From CANHEE01 sp043777755 (lineage in GTDB: Bacteria; Bacteroidota; Bacteroidia; Chitinophagales; Saprospiraceae): 5,009 bases of DNA. Positions 1-5,009 of the stretch are shown here, one piece after another. The position numbers and the translations under genes were made by a program. The notes under the pieces were generated by a model. That model searched no databases and had not been told where the DNA came from. It saw only the letters and a program-made list of their open reading frames with translations. The stretch is taken from NCBI GenBank assembly GCA_043777755.1, contig JAYWHK010000030.1, forward strand, positions 1 to 5,009. Direction: 5' to 3'. Every line of letters starts with the position of its first letter. Within the stretch, counting starts at the first letter, position 1.

Positions 1-24
1 TCTATCCTTCCCTTTTTTCTCTCA

Positions 25-58
25 CAAAATTACATTTTGTTTTTTATTTTTTTACAAA
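25..58 (-). promoter_or_regulatory. Candidate leftward Bacteroidota-type promoter
   Basis: Read on the minus strand, positions 32-25 give TAATTTTG, an exact match to the Bacteroidota -7 element TAnnTTTG. Positions 58-55 give TTTG, matching the -33 element, with 22 bases between them; the usual gap is about 19, so the spacing is slightly long. Transcription would start around 18-21 and run out of the left edge, implying a minus-strand gene beginning before position 1. The region is AT-rich, so a chance match is possible. Confidence 0.35.
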
Positions 59-212
59 GGTATGCTGCACCTAAAATATTTTTATAAGAAAACCCTGCAT
101 TTGGTATGGACAATCTAAAAAATAGACAATACTATTGTTAGTGACAATTTTAAGAGCCGACCACAACAAGTAACGACAAACTAAATATACACGTCGGAAA
201 GTGGTTTTGGGG

Positions 213-230
213 TTTTGCATTTATGCAAAA
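213..230. repeat. Near-perfect palindrome TTTTGCAT-TT-ATGCAAAA
   Basis: Two 8-base arms are exact inverted copies separated by two bases. A 2-base loop is too tight for a full hairpin, although a 7-bp stem with a 4-base loop is possible. The symmetry also fits a binding site for a dimeric regulator. It lies 160 bases before the lipoprotein start at 390, which is far for an operator of that gene unless the transcript starts well upstream. Confidence 0.45.
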
Positions 231-251
231 TATTGAATACCAAGCGTTTGC

Positions 252-281
252 AATATCTTTAATATCTAATAACCAATATCT
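252..281. repeat. Three AATATCT direct repeats
   Basis: AATATCT occurs at 252-258, 261-267 and 275-281, with start-to-start distances of 9 and 14 bases. The spacing is irregular and the composition AT-rich, so this may be chance or a cluster of weak regulator sites. No function can be assigned. Confidence 0.3.
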
Positions 282-389
282 GTTGTGTATATTAAAACAA
301 AAAAACAGGTAACTGTTCACTTAAAAAAAATGGCGATACCGAAAAGCCGATAGAGTAGGAAAAATTTAACAAATTAAAAAAACAAAAAA

Positions 390-824
390 ATGTACAAAAA
401 AATTTTCACAATCGCAATGCTAACGTCATTATTCTTGACTTCTTGCAAAGACACTCCAAAAGAAGTAACAAAAGAAGTAACAAAAGACGTAACAAAAGAA
501 GTAACAAAAGAAGTAACAAAAGAAGTAACAAAAGAAGTAAAAACAGCAACAGTTGTAACAACTGCTGATGAGATCGTAACAAGTTCGTCAACTGCCAAAG
601 ATGGGAAAAAACTTGAACTGTCATTCAACAATACTACAAACGTGGTAACAGCAGTTTTTAACGGAGAAACATTTGAAATGGCACTTGATAAAACAATGGC
701 ATCAGGTTCAAATTATAAAAATGACCATTATCAATATACTAATTGGCACGGAAAAACTACATTAACAAAAGACGGTAAGGTTGTATTTGAAGCAGGTGAA
801 GAAGTTATGCCAGGAAAAAAATAA
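390..824 (+). CDS. Lipoprotein with KEVT tandem repeats and MliC-like domain
   Basis: Predicted 144-residue lipoprotein. Residues 1-18 are a signal peptide (MYKK then a hydrophobic core) ending in lipobox LTSC, so Cys19 would be lipidated and the protein anchored in the envelope. After CKDTP come seven tetrapeptides KEVT (residues 24-50, third unit KDVT), then a Thr/Ser-rich linker to about residue 68. Residues 70-137 resemble MliC, the membrane-bound inhibitor of C-type lysozyme: a strand-rich start (LELSF, VFNGETFEM), then ASGSNY (104-109) matching the family ASGARY loop, and a Trp-Gly-Lys segment (119-122) followed by TTLTKDGKVVF like the family's final strands. In MliC a Ser and a Lys of these loops enter the lysozyme active site; Ser105 is present, while the Lys lines up as Lys122 with a small shift. 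The usual domain cysteines are absent; Cys19 is the only cysteine. The start is the only ATG that gives a signal peptide; it has an A-rich leader with no Shine-Dalgarno. Lysozyme inhibition is inferred, not certain. Confidence 0.82.
   Translation: MYKKIFTIAMLTSLFLTSCKDTPKEVTKEVTKDVTKEVTKEVTKEVTKEVKTATVVTTADEIVTSSSTAKDGKKLELSFNNTTNVVTAVFNGETFEMALDKTMASGSNYKNDHYQYTNWHGKTTLTKDGKVVFEAGEEVMPGKK
459..542 (+). repeat. Seven-copy 12-bp in-frame tandem repeat
   Basis: The unit AAAGAAGTAACA repeats seven times and encodes Lys-Glu-Val-Thr. The third copy has GAC for GAA (Asp for Glu), and the last ends AAA instead of ACA. Because the unit is a multiple of three, gain or loss of copies by slippage would change linker length without shifting frame. 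It sits between the lipidated Cys and the folded domain, so it probably acts as a spacer lifting the domain off the membrane. Long open frames on the opposite strand here (poly-Leu, TSFV) are by-products of this repeat. Confidence 0.95.
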
Positions 825-835
825 TAGTTTTAAAT

Positions 836-862
836 AAAAAACCGCCACTAACAGTGATTTTT
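836..862 (+). terminator. Weak terminator-like hairpin after the lipoprotein gene
   Basis: CACT-AAC-AGTG (846-856) can fold into a 4-bp stem with a 3-base loop. It is flanked by six A (836-841) and five T (858-862), which could pair around a small CCGC/A internal loop. It starts 12 bases after the stop codon of the 390-824 gene. The stem is short and the T run modest, so termination is uncertain. Confidence 0.25.
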
Positions 863-877
863 AGGCTATAGTAGAGC

Positions 878-916
878 CAAGCTCCAGCTTGTCCGAAGTA
901 CTTCTTTGTGAGGCTG
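878..916. repeat. Double-hairpin intergenic repeat, copy 1
   Basis: The unit opens with stem-loop CAAGC-TCCA-GCTTG (878-891), followed by the 10-base perfect palindrome GAAGTACTTC (895-904) and then TTTGTGAGGCT. The same order of parts, diverged in sequence, recurs at 945-980: an AGC...GCT hairpin, a palindrome ending in CTT, then GTGA(G/C)(G/C). This suggests a degenerate interspersed repeat of the REP-like kind instead of a gene. No reading frame of note crosses it. Confidence 0.5.
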
Positions 917-937
917 TATTAGTACCCAATAGTTTTG
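905..937 (+). promoter_or_regulatory. Candidate promoter for the cysteine peptidase gene
   Basis: TAGTTTTG at 930-937 is an exact TAnnTTTG -7 element, and TTTG at 905-908 is a matching -33 element 21 bases upstream; the usual gap is about 19. Transcription would begin near 942-945, giving an untranslated leader of about 85 bases before the ATG at 1028. That leader would start with the stable hairpin of repeat copy 2. The -33 element lies inside repeat copy 1. This is a motif match only. Confidence 0.4.
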
Positions 938-944
938 ACCTAAG

Positions 945-980
945 CGGGAGCTTCCGCTCCCAAGGAGTCCTTCGTGACCT
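945..980. repeat. Double-hairpin intergenic repeat, copy 2
   Basis: This copy has a GC-rich hairpin GGGAGC-TTCC-GCTCCC (946-961) followed at once by the palindrome AAGGA-G-TCCTT (962-972), then CGTGACCT. It parallels copy 1 at 878-916 in the order and spacing of parts. Its GC content stands out from the AT-rich surroundings. If the promoter at 905-937 is real, this copy forms the 5' end of the peptidase mRNA and might affect its stability or translation. Confidence 0.55.
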
Positions 981-1027
981 ACAGTGCTAAACAATAATAT
1001 TTTATTACTTAATTCAAATTTATTTTT

Positions 1028-2191
1028 ATGAAAAAAAACCTATTATTAGCAATTGCTTTTGCTACAACACTCGTTTTCCTTTTTGAAGCGTGTAAAAAAG
1101 ATGACAATAGCGCATCTGACAATCATCCTACGGGTTTAAAACCCAACTCTGCCGCATCGCTTGAAAACGTAGATGAAGCTGACATTGACGAAGATGCTTT
1201 TAAAGTACCTGCAAGTTTTGCATTAGATGGTCCTCCAATTATCAATCAGGGAAATACCAACAAATGTGTTTCATTTTCAGGTGGTTATTACATTCTTGGT
1301 TTGTACAATGGCTTGAAAAGCAATTCTTCCAATACAGATGTCGCAGGTAGCATTGAGTTTCTGCACTCGCAGTATAAAAAAATCAATTCAGAAGATTGTG
1401 CAGATGGTGCTTATATGTTTGATGAAGGTGGTTCAAAAACCATAGGCATGGCTGAAATCCTTGAAACTTACGGTACTTGTGCCAATGGCAAATTGCCTTT
1501 TGTGGACAGTAAGGCTTGTACTGTTGTTCCTGCAAATTTGGTTACAGAAGCTGCAAACAACAAAACTGGCGGTTATGCCATTTTAGATAAAGCAGAATAC
1601 CAAAACACCGACGAACTCAAATCTTGGATTTACGCAGGTTATCCATTGTGGTTTGCAGCAAATGTGGAAGACAATTTTCAAGATTTAAAGGCTGGTGAAG
1701 TATGGAAATCATCGGCTGGAACAGCAGGTGGTCATGCCATGGTATTGGTAGGCTGGGACGATGCCAAAAATGCTTTCAAAGTAGCCAACTCTTGGGGAAC
1801 TGATTGGGCTGACAAAGGCTACGGTTGGATTGATTACGCTTTTTTACAAAAACAATTGAAAGCTAATCCTTCTATTGGCGTGATTTATCCGAATGACAAG
1901 CAACGTGCTGTTTTCAACAAATTGAGTCCTTCAAGCTGCGGAAATGCCAATTGGGGCGACGTTTTCATAGAAAACAATCGTACAGAAGAAATCGCTATCG
2001 AAATGACCAATACATCAGGCTATAACAACAATGACGCTGAAAATATTGATGCTTCCGAAACTCAATCTTTTTCTGGAATTCCTGCTGGAAACCTTAAAAT
2101 CAAGGTGTTCAAAAAAGACAAATCAAGTCTTATCAAAGAATACGATGTCAAAGTGACGCAATGTGACGAGGTGGTTTTGACTGTCAATTAG
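1028..2191 (+). CDS. C1A (papain-family) cysteine peptidase lipoprotein
   Basis: Predicted 387-residue envelope cysteine peptidase. A Lys-rich start and hydrophobic core lead to Cys22 in the segment FEAC; Phe at -3 is a loose lipobox, but Cys followed by KKDD is typical of Bacteroidota lipoproteins and resembles the Lys plus two-acid signal described for surface export in Capnocytophaga. Residues 23-60 are a short acidic linker; the classical inhibitory propeptide of papains is missing. The peptidase domain spans about 61-290 and has all active-site parts: oxyanion Gln74 in NQG, nucleophile Cys80 exactly six residues later as in papain, His236 in GGHAMVLVGW, and Asn254 in ANSWGTDW followed by GYGWIDY. 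Residues about 291-387 form a separate strand-rich tail with Cys304 and Cys379, possibly a disulfide or binding domain. The ATG follows an AT-rich leader without Shine-Dalgarno. It is transcribed alone, between a likely promoter (905-937) and a strong terminator (2221-2263). Substrate unknown; family assignment is firm. Confidence 0.92.
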   Translation: MKKNLLLAIAFATTLVFLFEACKKDDNSASDNHPTGLKPNSAASLENVDEADIDEDAFKVPASFALDGPPIINQGNTNKCVSFSGGYYILGLYNGLKSNSSNTDVAGSIEFLHSQYKKINSEDCADGAYMFDEGGSKTIGMAEILETYGTCANGKLPFVDSKACTVVPANLVTEAANNKTGGYAILDKAEYQNTDELKSWIYAGYPLWFAANVEDNFQDLKAGEVWKSSAGTAGGHAMVLVGWDDAKNAFKVANSWGTDWADKGYGWIDYAFLQKQLKANPSIGVIYPNDKQRAVFNKLSPSSCGNANWGDVFIENNRTEEIAIEMTNTSGYNNNDAENIDASETQSFSGIPAGNLKIKVFKKDKSSLIKEYDVKVTQCDEVVLTVN

Positions 2192-2220
2192 TGAAAAAAT
2201 TTAATTTTTACTGAAAAATA

Positions 2221-2263
2221 AAAAACGTTGGCGAGGCTTGAAAAACCTTGCCAACGTTTTTTT
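2221..2263 (+). terminator. Strong intrinsic terminator after the peptidase gene
   Basis: The left arm at 2221-2236 (AAAAACGTTGGCGAGG) pairs with 2246-2261 (CCTTGCCAACGTTTTT) over 16 positions with one G-T wobble, and a T run continues to 2263. The loop is about 9 bases. It begins 29 bases after the TAG stop of the peptidase gene and separates it from uvrC. The A run before the stem could let it work on the other strand too, though no minus-strand gene is seen nearby. Confidence 0.92.
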
Positions 2264-2335
2264 ATTACAAGTTTATTTCAAAAAAATTGGCTCTAATTCA
2301 AGATGTATTTTAGCCATTTTTTTCAATAAATTCTA

Positions 2336-2343
2336 TACCTTTG
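2336..2343 (+). promoter_or_regulatory. Bacteroidota -7 element upstream of uvrC
   Basis: TACCTTTG is an exact match to TAnnTTTG, placed 31 bases before the uvrC ATG and after the preceding terminator. Transcription would start around 2348-2351, giving a leader of about 25 bases. No clear TTTG -33 element is seen at the right distance; the region about 2309-2317 is T-rich only. Confidence 0.55.
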
Positions 2344-2374
2344 CGACTAAGTATTTAAACTGTACCATTAAAAA

Positions 2375-4183
2375 ATGACCATCGAGCAATACAGAGAGAT
2401 TCAACATACCGTTCCGACGCAGCCTGGTGTTTATCGTTTTATCAGCAAAATGGGAGAGATTTTATATGTTGGAAAAGCGAAAAATCTACGGAGTCGTTTG
2501 TCCAATTATTTTAGCGAACGGCGAGATATGTTGGCAAAAACAAAGGCGTTGGTGCGCAATGCGGAGAGCTTTACTTATACAATTGTAGAAAGTGAACAAG
2601 ATGCGCTTTTGTTGGAATGTACGCTCATCAAAGAGTACCAACCTCGCTACAACGTGATGCTCAAAGATGGCAAATCTTATCCTTACATTTGCATAAAAAA
2701 TGAACGTTTTCCTCGTGTTTTCATTACAAGACGTGTTTTTAAAGATGGTTCGACGTATTTTGGACCTTATACTTCCGTACAGCAAGTCTATGCAATTATG
2801 GACGTTATTAAGCAACTTTTTCCTTTGCGAACTTGCGCTTTTCAGTTGTCAGAAGAAAATATTGAAAAAAATAAGTTCAAAGTTTGTTTAGAATACCACA
2901 TCAAAAATTGTGCTGGAGCTTGCGCAAACCTCGAAACAGAAGCCAACTATAACGAAAAAATAACTCAAATCAAGAATATGCTCAAAGGGCATTTTGGCAA
3001 TGTAAAAAGTTATTTGAAAAAAGAAATGCAAGGCTATTCGGAAGAAATGGAATTTGAAAAAGCCGAATTGGTACGCCAAAAATTAGTTTCTTTTGAAGAT
3101 TATCAAGGCAAATCTACGGTGGTCAGTACGACGATAAGCGATGTTGATGTGTTCTCCATTGCAACGGACGAAAAATTCGCTTATGTCAATTTTTTACGGG
3201 TCAGCAATGGCGCTGTCATCGCTGCTTATACACAAGAATTAACCAAAAACTTGGACGAAGATGAAAACGATTTATTGACTTATACAGTGAACGAATTGCG
3301 TAAAAAATTCGGCTCTGCCAACAAAGAAATCATCGTTCCTTTTGAAATAGAAGTCACTGAAAATGAGCTACTTGTAACAGTTCCCAAAATTGGCGACAAG
3401 AAAAAACTATTGGAACTTTCTGAAAAAAATGTTCAATATTTTCTTTTGCAAAAACGCAAAGAAGAAATGAACAAAGTGGCAAAACAAACAAGCGCAGAAC
3501 GTATCTTGCGCACCTTACAAAAAGACTTGAATATGCCCGATCTGCCCATGCACATTGAGTGTTTTGACAACTCAAATTTCCATGGTTCTTTCCCTGTTTC
3601 GTCGTGTGTCGTTTTCAAAAACGCCAAAGCGAGCAACCGAGATTACCGACATTTTAATGTCAAAACCGTTGAAGGTCCGAATGATTTTGCGACAATGGAA
3701 GAGGTCGTTACCCGTCGTTACAAACGTCTTTTGGCAGAAAGCCAACCTTTGCCACAATTGGTCATTATTGATGGTGGAAAAGGACAACTTTCTTCTGCAA
3801 TGAAAAGCATCAAAGCCTTAGGTTTGGAAGGCAAAATGACGGTCATTGGTATTGCAAAACAGCTCGAAGAAATCTTTTTCCCAGATGACCCAATTCCGAT
3901 TTACATTGATAAAAAATCAGAAAGTCTAAAACTCATTCAACAATGTCGGAATGAAGCGCACCGTTTTGGTATTACTTTTCACCGTGATCAGCGCAGTCGA
4001 GGTTTTACAGTGACGGAATTGACAAAAATTCCAGGAATCGGTGCTACGACTTCTGAAAAATTACTAACGCATTTTAAATCTGTCAAACAACTTAAAGCTG
4101 CCGAAAATGAAGAAATTGTTAAAGTTGTAGGTAAAGCTGCGGCTAAAAAAGTAGCTGAATATTTTGCAAAAAGTGACATTTAG
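2375..4183 (+). CDS. uvrC: UvrABC system protein C, excision nuclease
   Basis: Complete 602-residue UvrC, of usual family length. In nucleotide excision repair it joins the UvrB-DNA complex at a lesion and cuts the damaged strand on both sides. Residues 16-95 are the GIY-YIG nuclease for the 3' cut: GVY (18-20), YVG (31-33), Arg39 and metal-binding Glu81 in LLLECTLIK. Four cysteines, 154, 171, 179 and 183, match the spacing pattern of the E. coli UvrC cysteines reported to bind a 4Fe-4S cluster. A UVR motif that contacts UvrB lies around 219-250. The RNase H-like nuclease for the 5' cut follows, with Asp398 (FDNSNFHGS), Asp466 (IIDGGKGQ) and His529 (NEAHRFGITFHR), and Asp437 in the NDFATMEEV segment. 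The C-terminus (about 549-596) holds the tandem helix-hairpin-helix DNA-binding region (KIPGIG, VVGKAAA). The start is supported by position relative to GIY-YIG and by the promoter element at 2336; there is no Shine-Dalgarno. It ends in TAG. No terminator is seen before the next gene, so read-through into the reductase pseudogene is possible. Confidence 0.98.
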   Translation: MTIEQYREIQHTVPTQPGVYRFISKMGEILYVGKAKNLRSRLSNYFSERRDMLAKTKALVRNAESFTYTIVESEQDALLLECTLIKEYQPRYNVMLKDGKSYPYICIKNERFPRVFITRRVFKDGSTYFGPYTSVQQVYAIMDVIKQLFPLRTCAFQLSEENIEKNKFKVCLEYHIKNCAGACANLETEANYNEKITQIKNMLKGHFGNVKSYLKKEMQGYSEEMEFEKAELVRQKLVSFEDYQGKSTVVSTTISDVDVFSIATDEKFAYVNFLRVSNGAVIAAYTQELTKNLDEDENDLLTYTVNELRKKFGSANKEIIVPFEIEVTENELLVTVPKIGDKKKLLELSEKNVQYFLLQKRKEEMNKVAKQTSAERILRTLQKDLNMPDLPMHIECFDNSNFHGSFPVSSCVVFKNAKASNRDYRHFNVKTVEGPNDFATMEEVVTRRYKRLLAESQPLPQLVIIDGGKGQLSSAMKSIKALGLEGKMTVIGIAKQLEEIFFPDDPIPIYIDKKSESLKLIQQCRNEAHRFGITFHRDQRSRGFTVTELTKIPGIGATTSEKLLTHFKSVKQLKAAENEEIVKVVGKAAAKKVAEYFAKSDI

Positions 4184-4197
4184 CATCGCAAAAAATC

Positions 4198-4240
4198 AAG
4201 AGGAGGAGAGGAGGAAAGTAAGAGAGTAAGAAAGTTCACA
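4198..4240. repeat. Purine-rich period-8 spacer between uvrC and the reductase
   Basis: Positions 4198-4218 are 21 purines in a row. From 4201 the sequence reads in eights: AGGAGGAG, AGGAGGAA, AGTAAGAG, AGTAAGAA, AGTTCACA, an imperfect decaying tandem repeat. It contains AGGAGG twice (4201-4206, 4209-4214), a textbook Shine-Dalgarno, but more than 50 bases before the ATG at 4271, too far to serve it. It is probably a slippage-derived low-complexity spacer. Confidence 0.6.
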
Positions 4241-4270
4241 TAACATTAAAAATTAGAAATACATAAAAAT

Positions 4271-4909
4271 ATGGAATACAGAAGATTAGGAAAATCTGGC
4301 GTTCAAGTCAGCGCATTGTCTTTGGGAAGTTGGCTTACATTTGGCAAACAAATCAGCGACGAAACAGCTGAACAATTGATGGACATTGCTTACGAAAATG
4401 GTGTTAATTTTTTTGATAATGCCGAAGTATATGCACAAGGGCAATCTGAGATTGTGATGGGCAATATTTTGAAAAAGAAAAATTGGGCTCGCAATTCTTT
4501 TGTGGTGTCGTCAAAAGTTTTTTTTGGTGACAGTGCCAATAAATTGCCAAACACGACGGGACTCAATCGAAAACACATCATGGAAGCCTGCAATGCGGCA
4601 CTCAAACGCTTACAAGTGGAGTACATCGACCTTTTTTATTGTCATCGTCCTGACAAAAATACGCCGATTGAAGAAACCGTTTGGGCGATGAATCACTTAC
4701 TTCAGCAAGGAAAAATCTTTTATTGGGGAACTTCCGAATGGTCGGCGCAAGAGATTATGTAGGCGCACATGGTTGCAAGGGATTTGCGTTTGATTGGGCC
4801 AACGATGGAACAGCCGCAGTACAATATGTTTGAACGGGCTAAAATGGAAGTTGAATACAGCCAAATTTTCAAAACTGTTGGTTTGGGAACGACCATTTGG
4901 TCGCCTTTG
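4271..4909 (+). pseudogene. Aldo/keto reductase (Kv-beta-like, AKR6 type), broken
   Basis: This is the N-terminal two thirds of an NADPH-dependent aldo/keto reductase, a TIM-barrel oxidoreductase related to potassium-channel beta subunits; the family is about 320-330 residues long. The catalytic tetrad is complete: Asp49 and Tyr54 (FFDNAEVY), Lys82 (SSKVFFG) and His125 (YCHRPD). LSRKHI-like GLNRKHIMEA, NTPIEET and YWGTSEWSAQEIM also match the family. Codon 164 is TAG (4760-4762) where relatives have Glu (EIMEA), so a single G-to-T change of GAG explains it. The same frame then continues for 49 family-like codons: AHMVARDL, GPTMEQPQYNMFERAKMEVEY and finally TTIWSPL ending at 4909. Immediately after WSPL, where ASG or ACG and TGKY are expected, homology stops and a TAA follows at 4922. 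The product from ATG 4271 would be 163 residues, half a barrel. TAG also ends two intact genes here, so stop-codon reassignment is not supported. The start has an A-rich leader without Shine-Dalgarno. Confidence 0.88.
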
Positions 4910-5009
4910 GGTCAATGTCATTAAGCTAAGGGAATCCTAAGAAGAGGAACAAAAAGTCAAGAAAAGAGTTATTATAGTCAATTCAAAACATATAATAATC
5001 ACACTAATC
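4910..5009. other. Unrelated sequence at the reductase breakpoint, possible mobile-element end
   Basis: From about 4910 the sequence no longer encodes reductase in any frame and has no protein-like frame of its own. It starts GGTCAATGTCATTAAGCTAAGG, or on the minus strand CCTTAGCTTAATGACATTG, which reminds me of the ends of some Bacteroidota insertion sequences; this is memory of a pattern, not a match I can verify. No transposase, terminal repeat pair or target duplication can be seen because the window ends 100 bases later. A genomic deletion or an assembly joint would look the same. Confidence 0.35.

Larger units (their letters stand above)
59..389. other. Non-coding intergenic stretch before the first lipoprotein
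   Basis: This AT-rich stretch of about 330 bases has no reading frame with protein-like composition, and I see no tRNA or other RNA gene in it. It holds a 2-base-spaced palindrome (213-230), three AATATCT direct repeats (252-281), a small hairpin AACAG-GTAA-CTGTT (304-317) and a wider inverted pair ATATTG (230-235) / CAATAT (251-256). No good TAnnTTTG promoter match could be found for the gene at 390; TACTATTG at 130-137 has one mismatch but is about 250 bases upstream. The block around 150-217 has the look of repeated intergenic sequence seen in Bacteroidota genomes, which I cannot confirm without a search. Confidence 0.6.

Noticed and set aside
203..217. GGTTTTGGGGTTTTG, similar to ciliate telomere repeats
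   Set aside because: Less than two full units, in a clearly bacterial context; not a telomere or an evident quadruplex because only one run has four G.
330..353. Mini-frame MAIPKSR before the lipoprotein as a leader peptide
   Set aside because: Only seven codons, with no ribosome site, no run of regulatory codons and no attenuator structure after it.
374..631. Long minus-strand frames rich in TSFV or poly-Leu opposite the lipoprotein gene
   Set aside because: They are the reverse reading of the 12-bp KEVT repeat; low-complexity translation and no signal of their own.
825..1027. A small RNA gene or CRISPR fragment in the hairpin-rich gap
   Set aside because: The two units are inverted-repeat hairpins of differing sequence, not identical direct repeats with unique spacers, and no standalone promoter-terminator pair encloses them.
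2486..3803. Several frames of 60-110 codons inside uvrC in other frames
   Set aside because: All overlap the intact, conserved uvrC frame and have shadow-like composition (Phe/Cys-rich).
4760..4762. TAG read as an amino acid (alternative genetic code or recoding)
   Set aside because: The peptidase gene and uvrC both end naturally in TAG, and the reductase is cut again near 4910, so simple gene decay is the better explanation.
4697..4921. Minus-strand frame of 74 codons over the reductase end
   Set aside because: It is a shadow of the reductase coding sequence, and its start lies in the junction sequence. No family features.

Overview
The window looks like a low-GC Bacteroidota (Bacteroidetes) chromosome segment. 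Three things point there: A-rich leaders without a Shine-Dalgarno sequence before every start codon, several matches to the Bacteroidota promoter element TAnnTTTG, and lipoproteins with short Cys-Lys-Asp type N-termini. I cannot place it below phylum. All protein identities come from reading motifs, not from a database search.

Layout. Positions 1-389 hold no convincing gene; a likely leftward promoter sits at the left edge and some small inverted and direct repeats follow. At 390-824 is a small lipoprotein with seven tandem KEVT-type tetrapeptides and a C-terminal domain resembling MliC-type lysozyme inhibitors. The 203-base gap at 825-1027 carries two diverged copies of a double-hairpin repeat and a candidate promoter. 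At 1028-2191 is a predicted surface lipoprotein that is a papain-family (C1A) cysteine peptidase with the full active site, ending in a very strong intrinsic terminator (2221-2263). At 2375-4183 is a complete uvrC (nucleotide excision repair nuclease) behind its own TAnnTTTG element. A period-8 purine-rich spacer leads to 4271-4909, an aldo/keto reductase of the Kv-beta-like group that is broken twice: an in-frame TAG at codon 164 and loss of all homology right after the WSPL motif near 4910. The last 100 bases are unrelated to the gene and probably belong to an inserted or rearranged element.

The genes do not form an obvious pathway. The two lipoproteins both belong in the cell envelope and could both deal with external proteins (an attacking lysozyme, a peptide substrate), but they are separated by a repeat-bearing gap with a likely promoter of its own, so a shared role is speculation. 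uvrC is a housekeeping gene transcribed by itself. I did not find an undescribed multi-gene system here. The most unusual items are the KEVT-repeat MliC-like lipoprotein, the hairpin repeats with an embedded promoter, and the decaying reductase with its foreign-looking junction.
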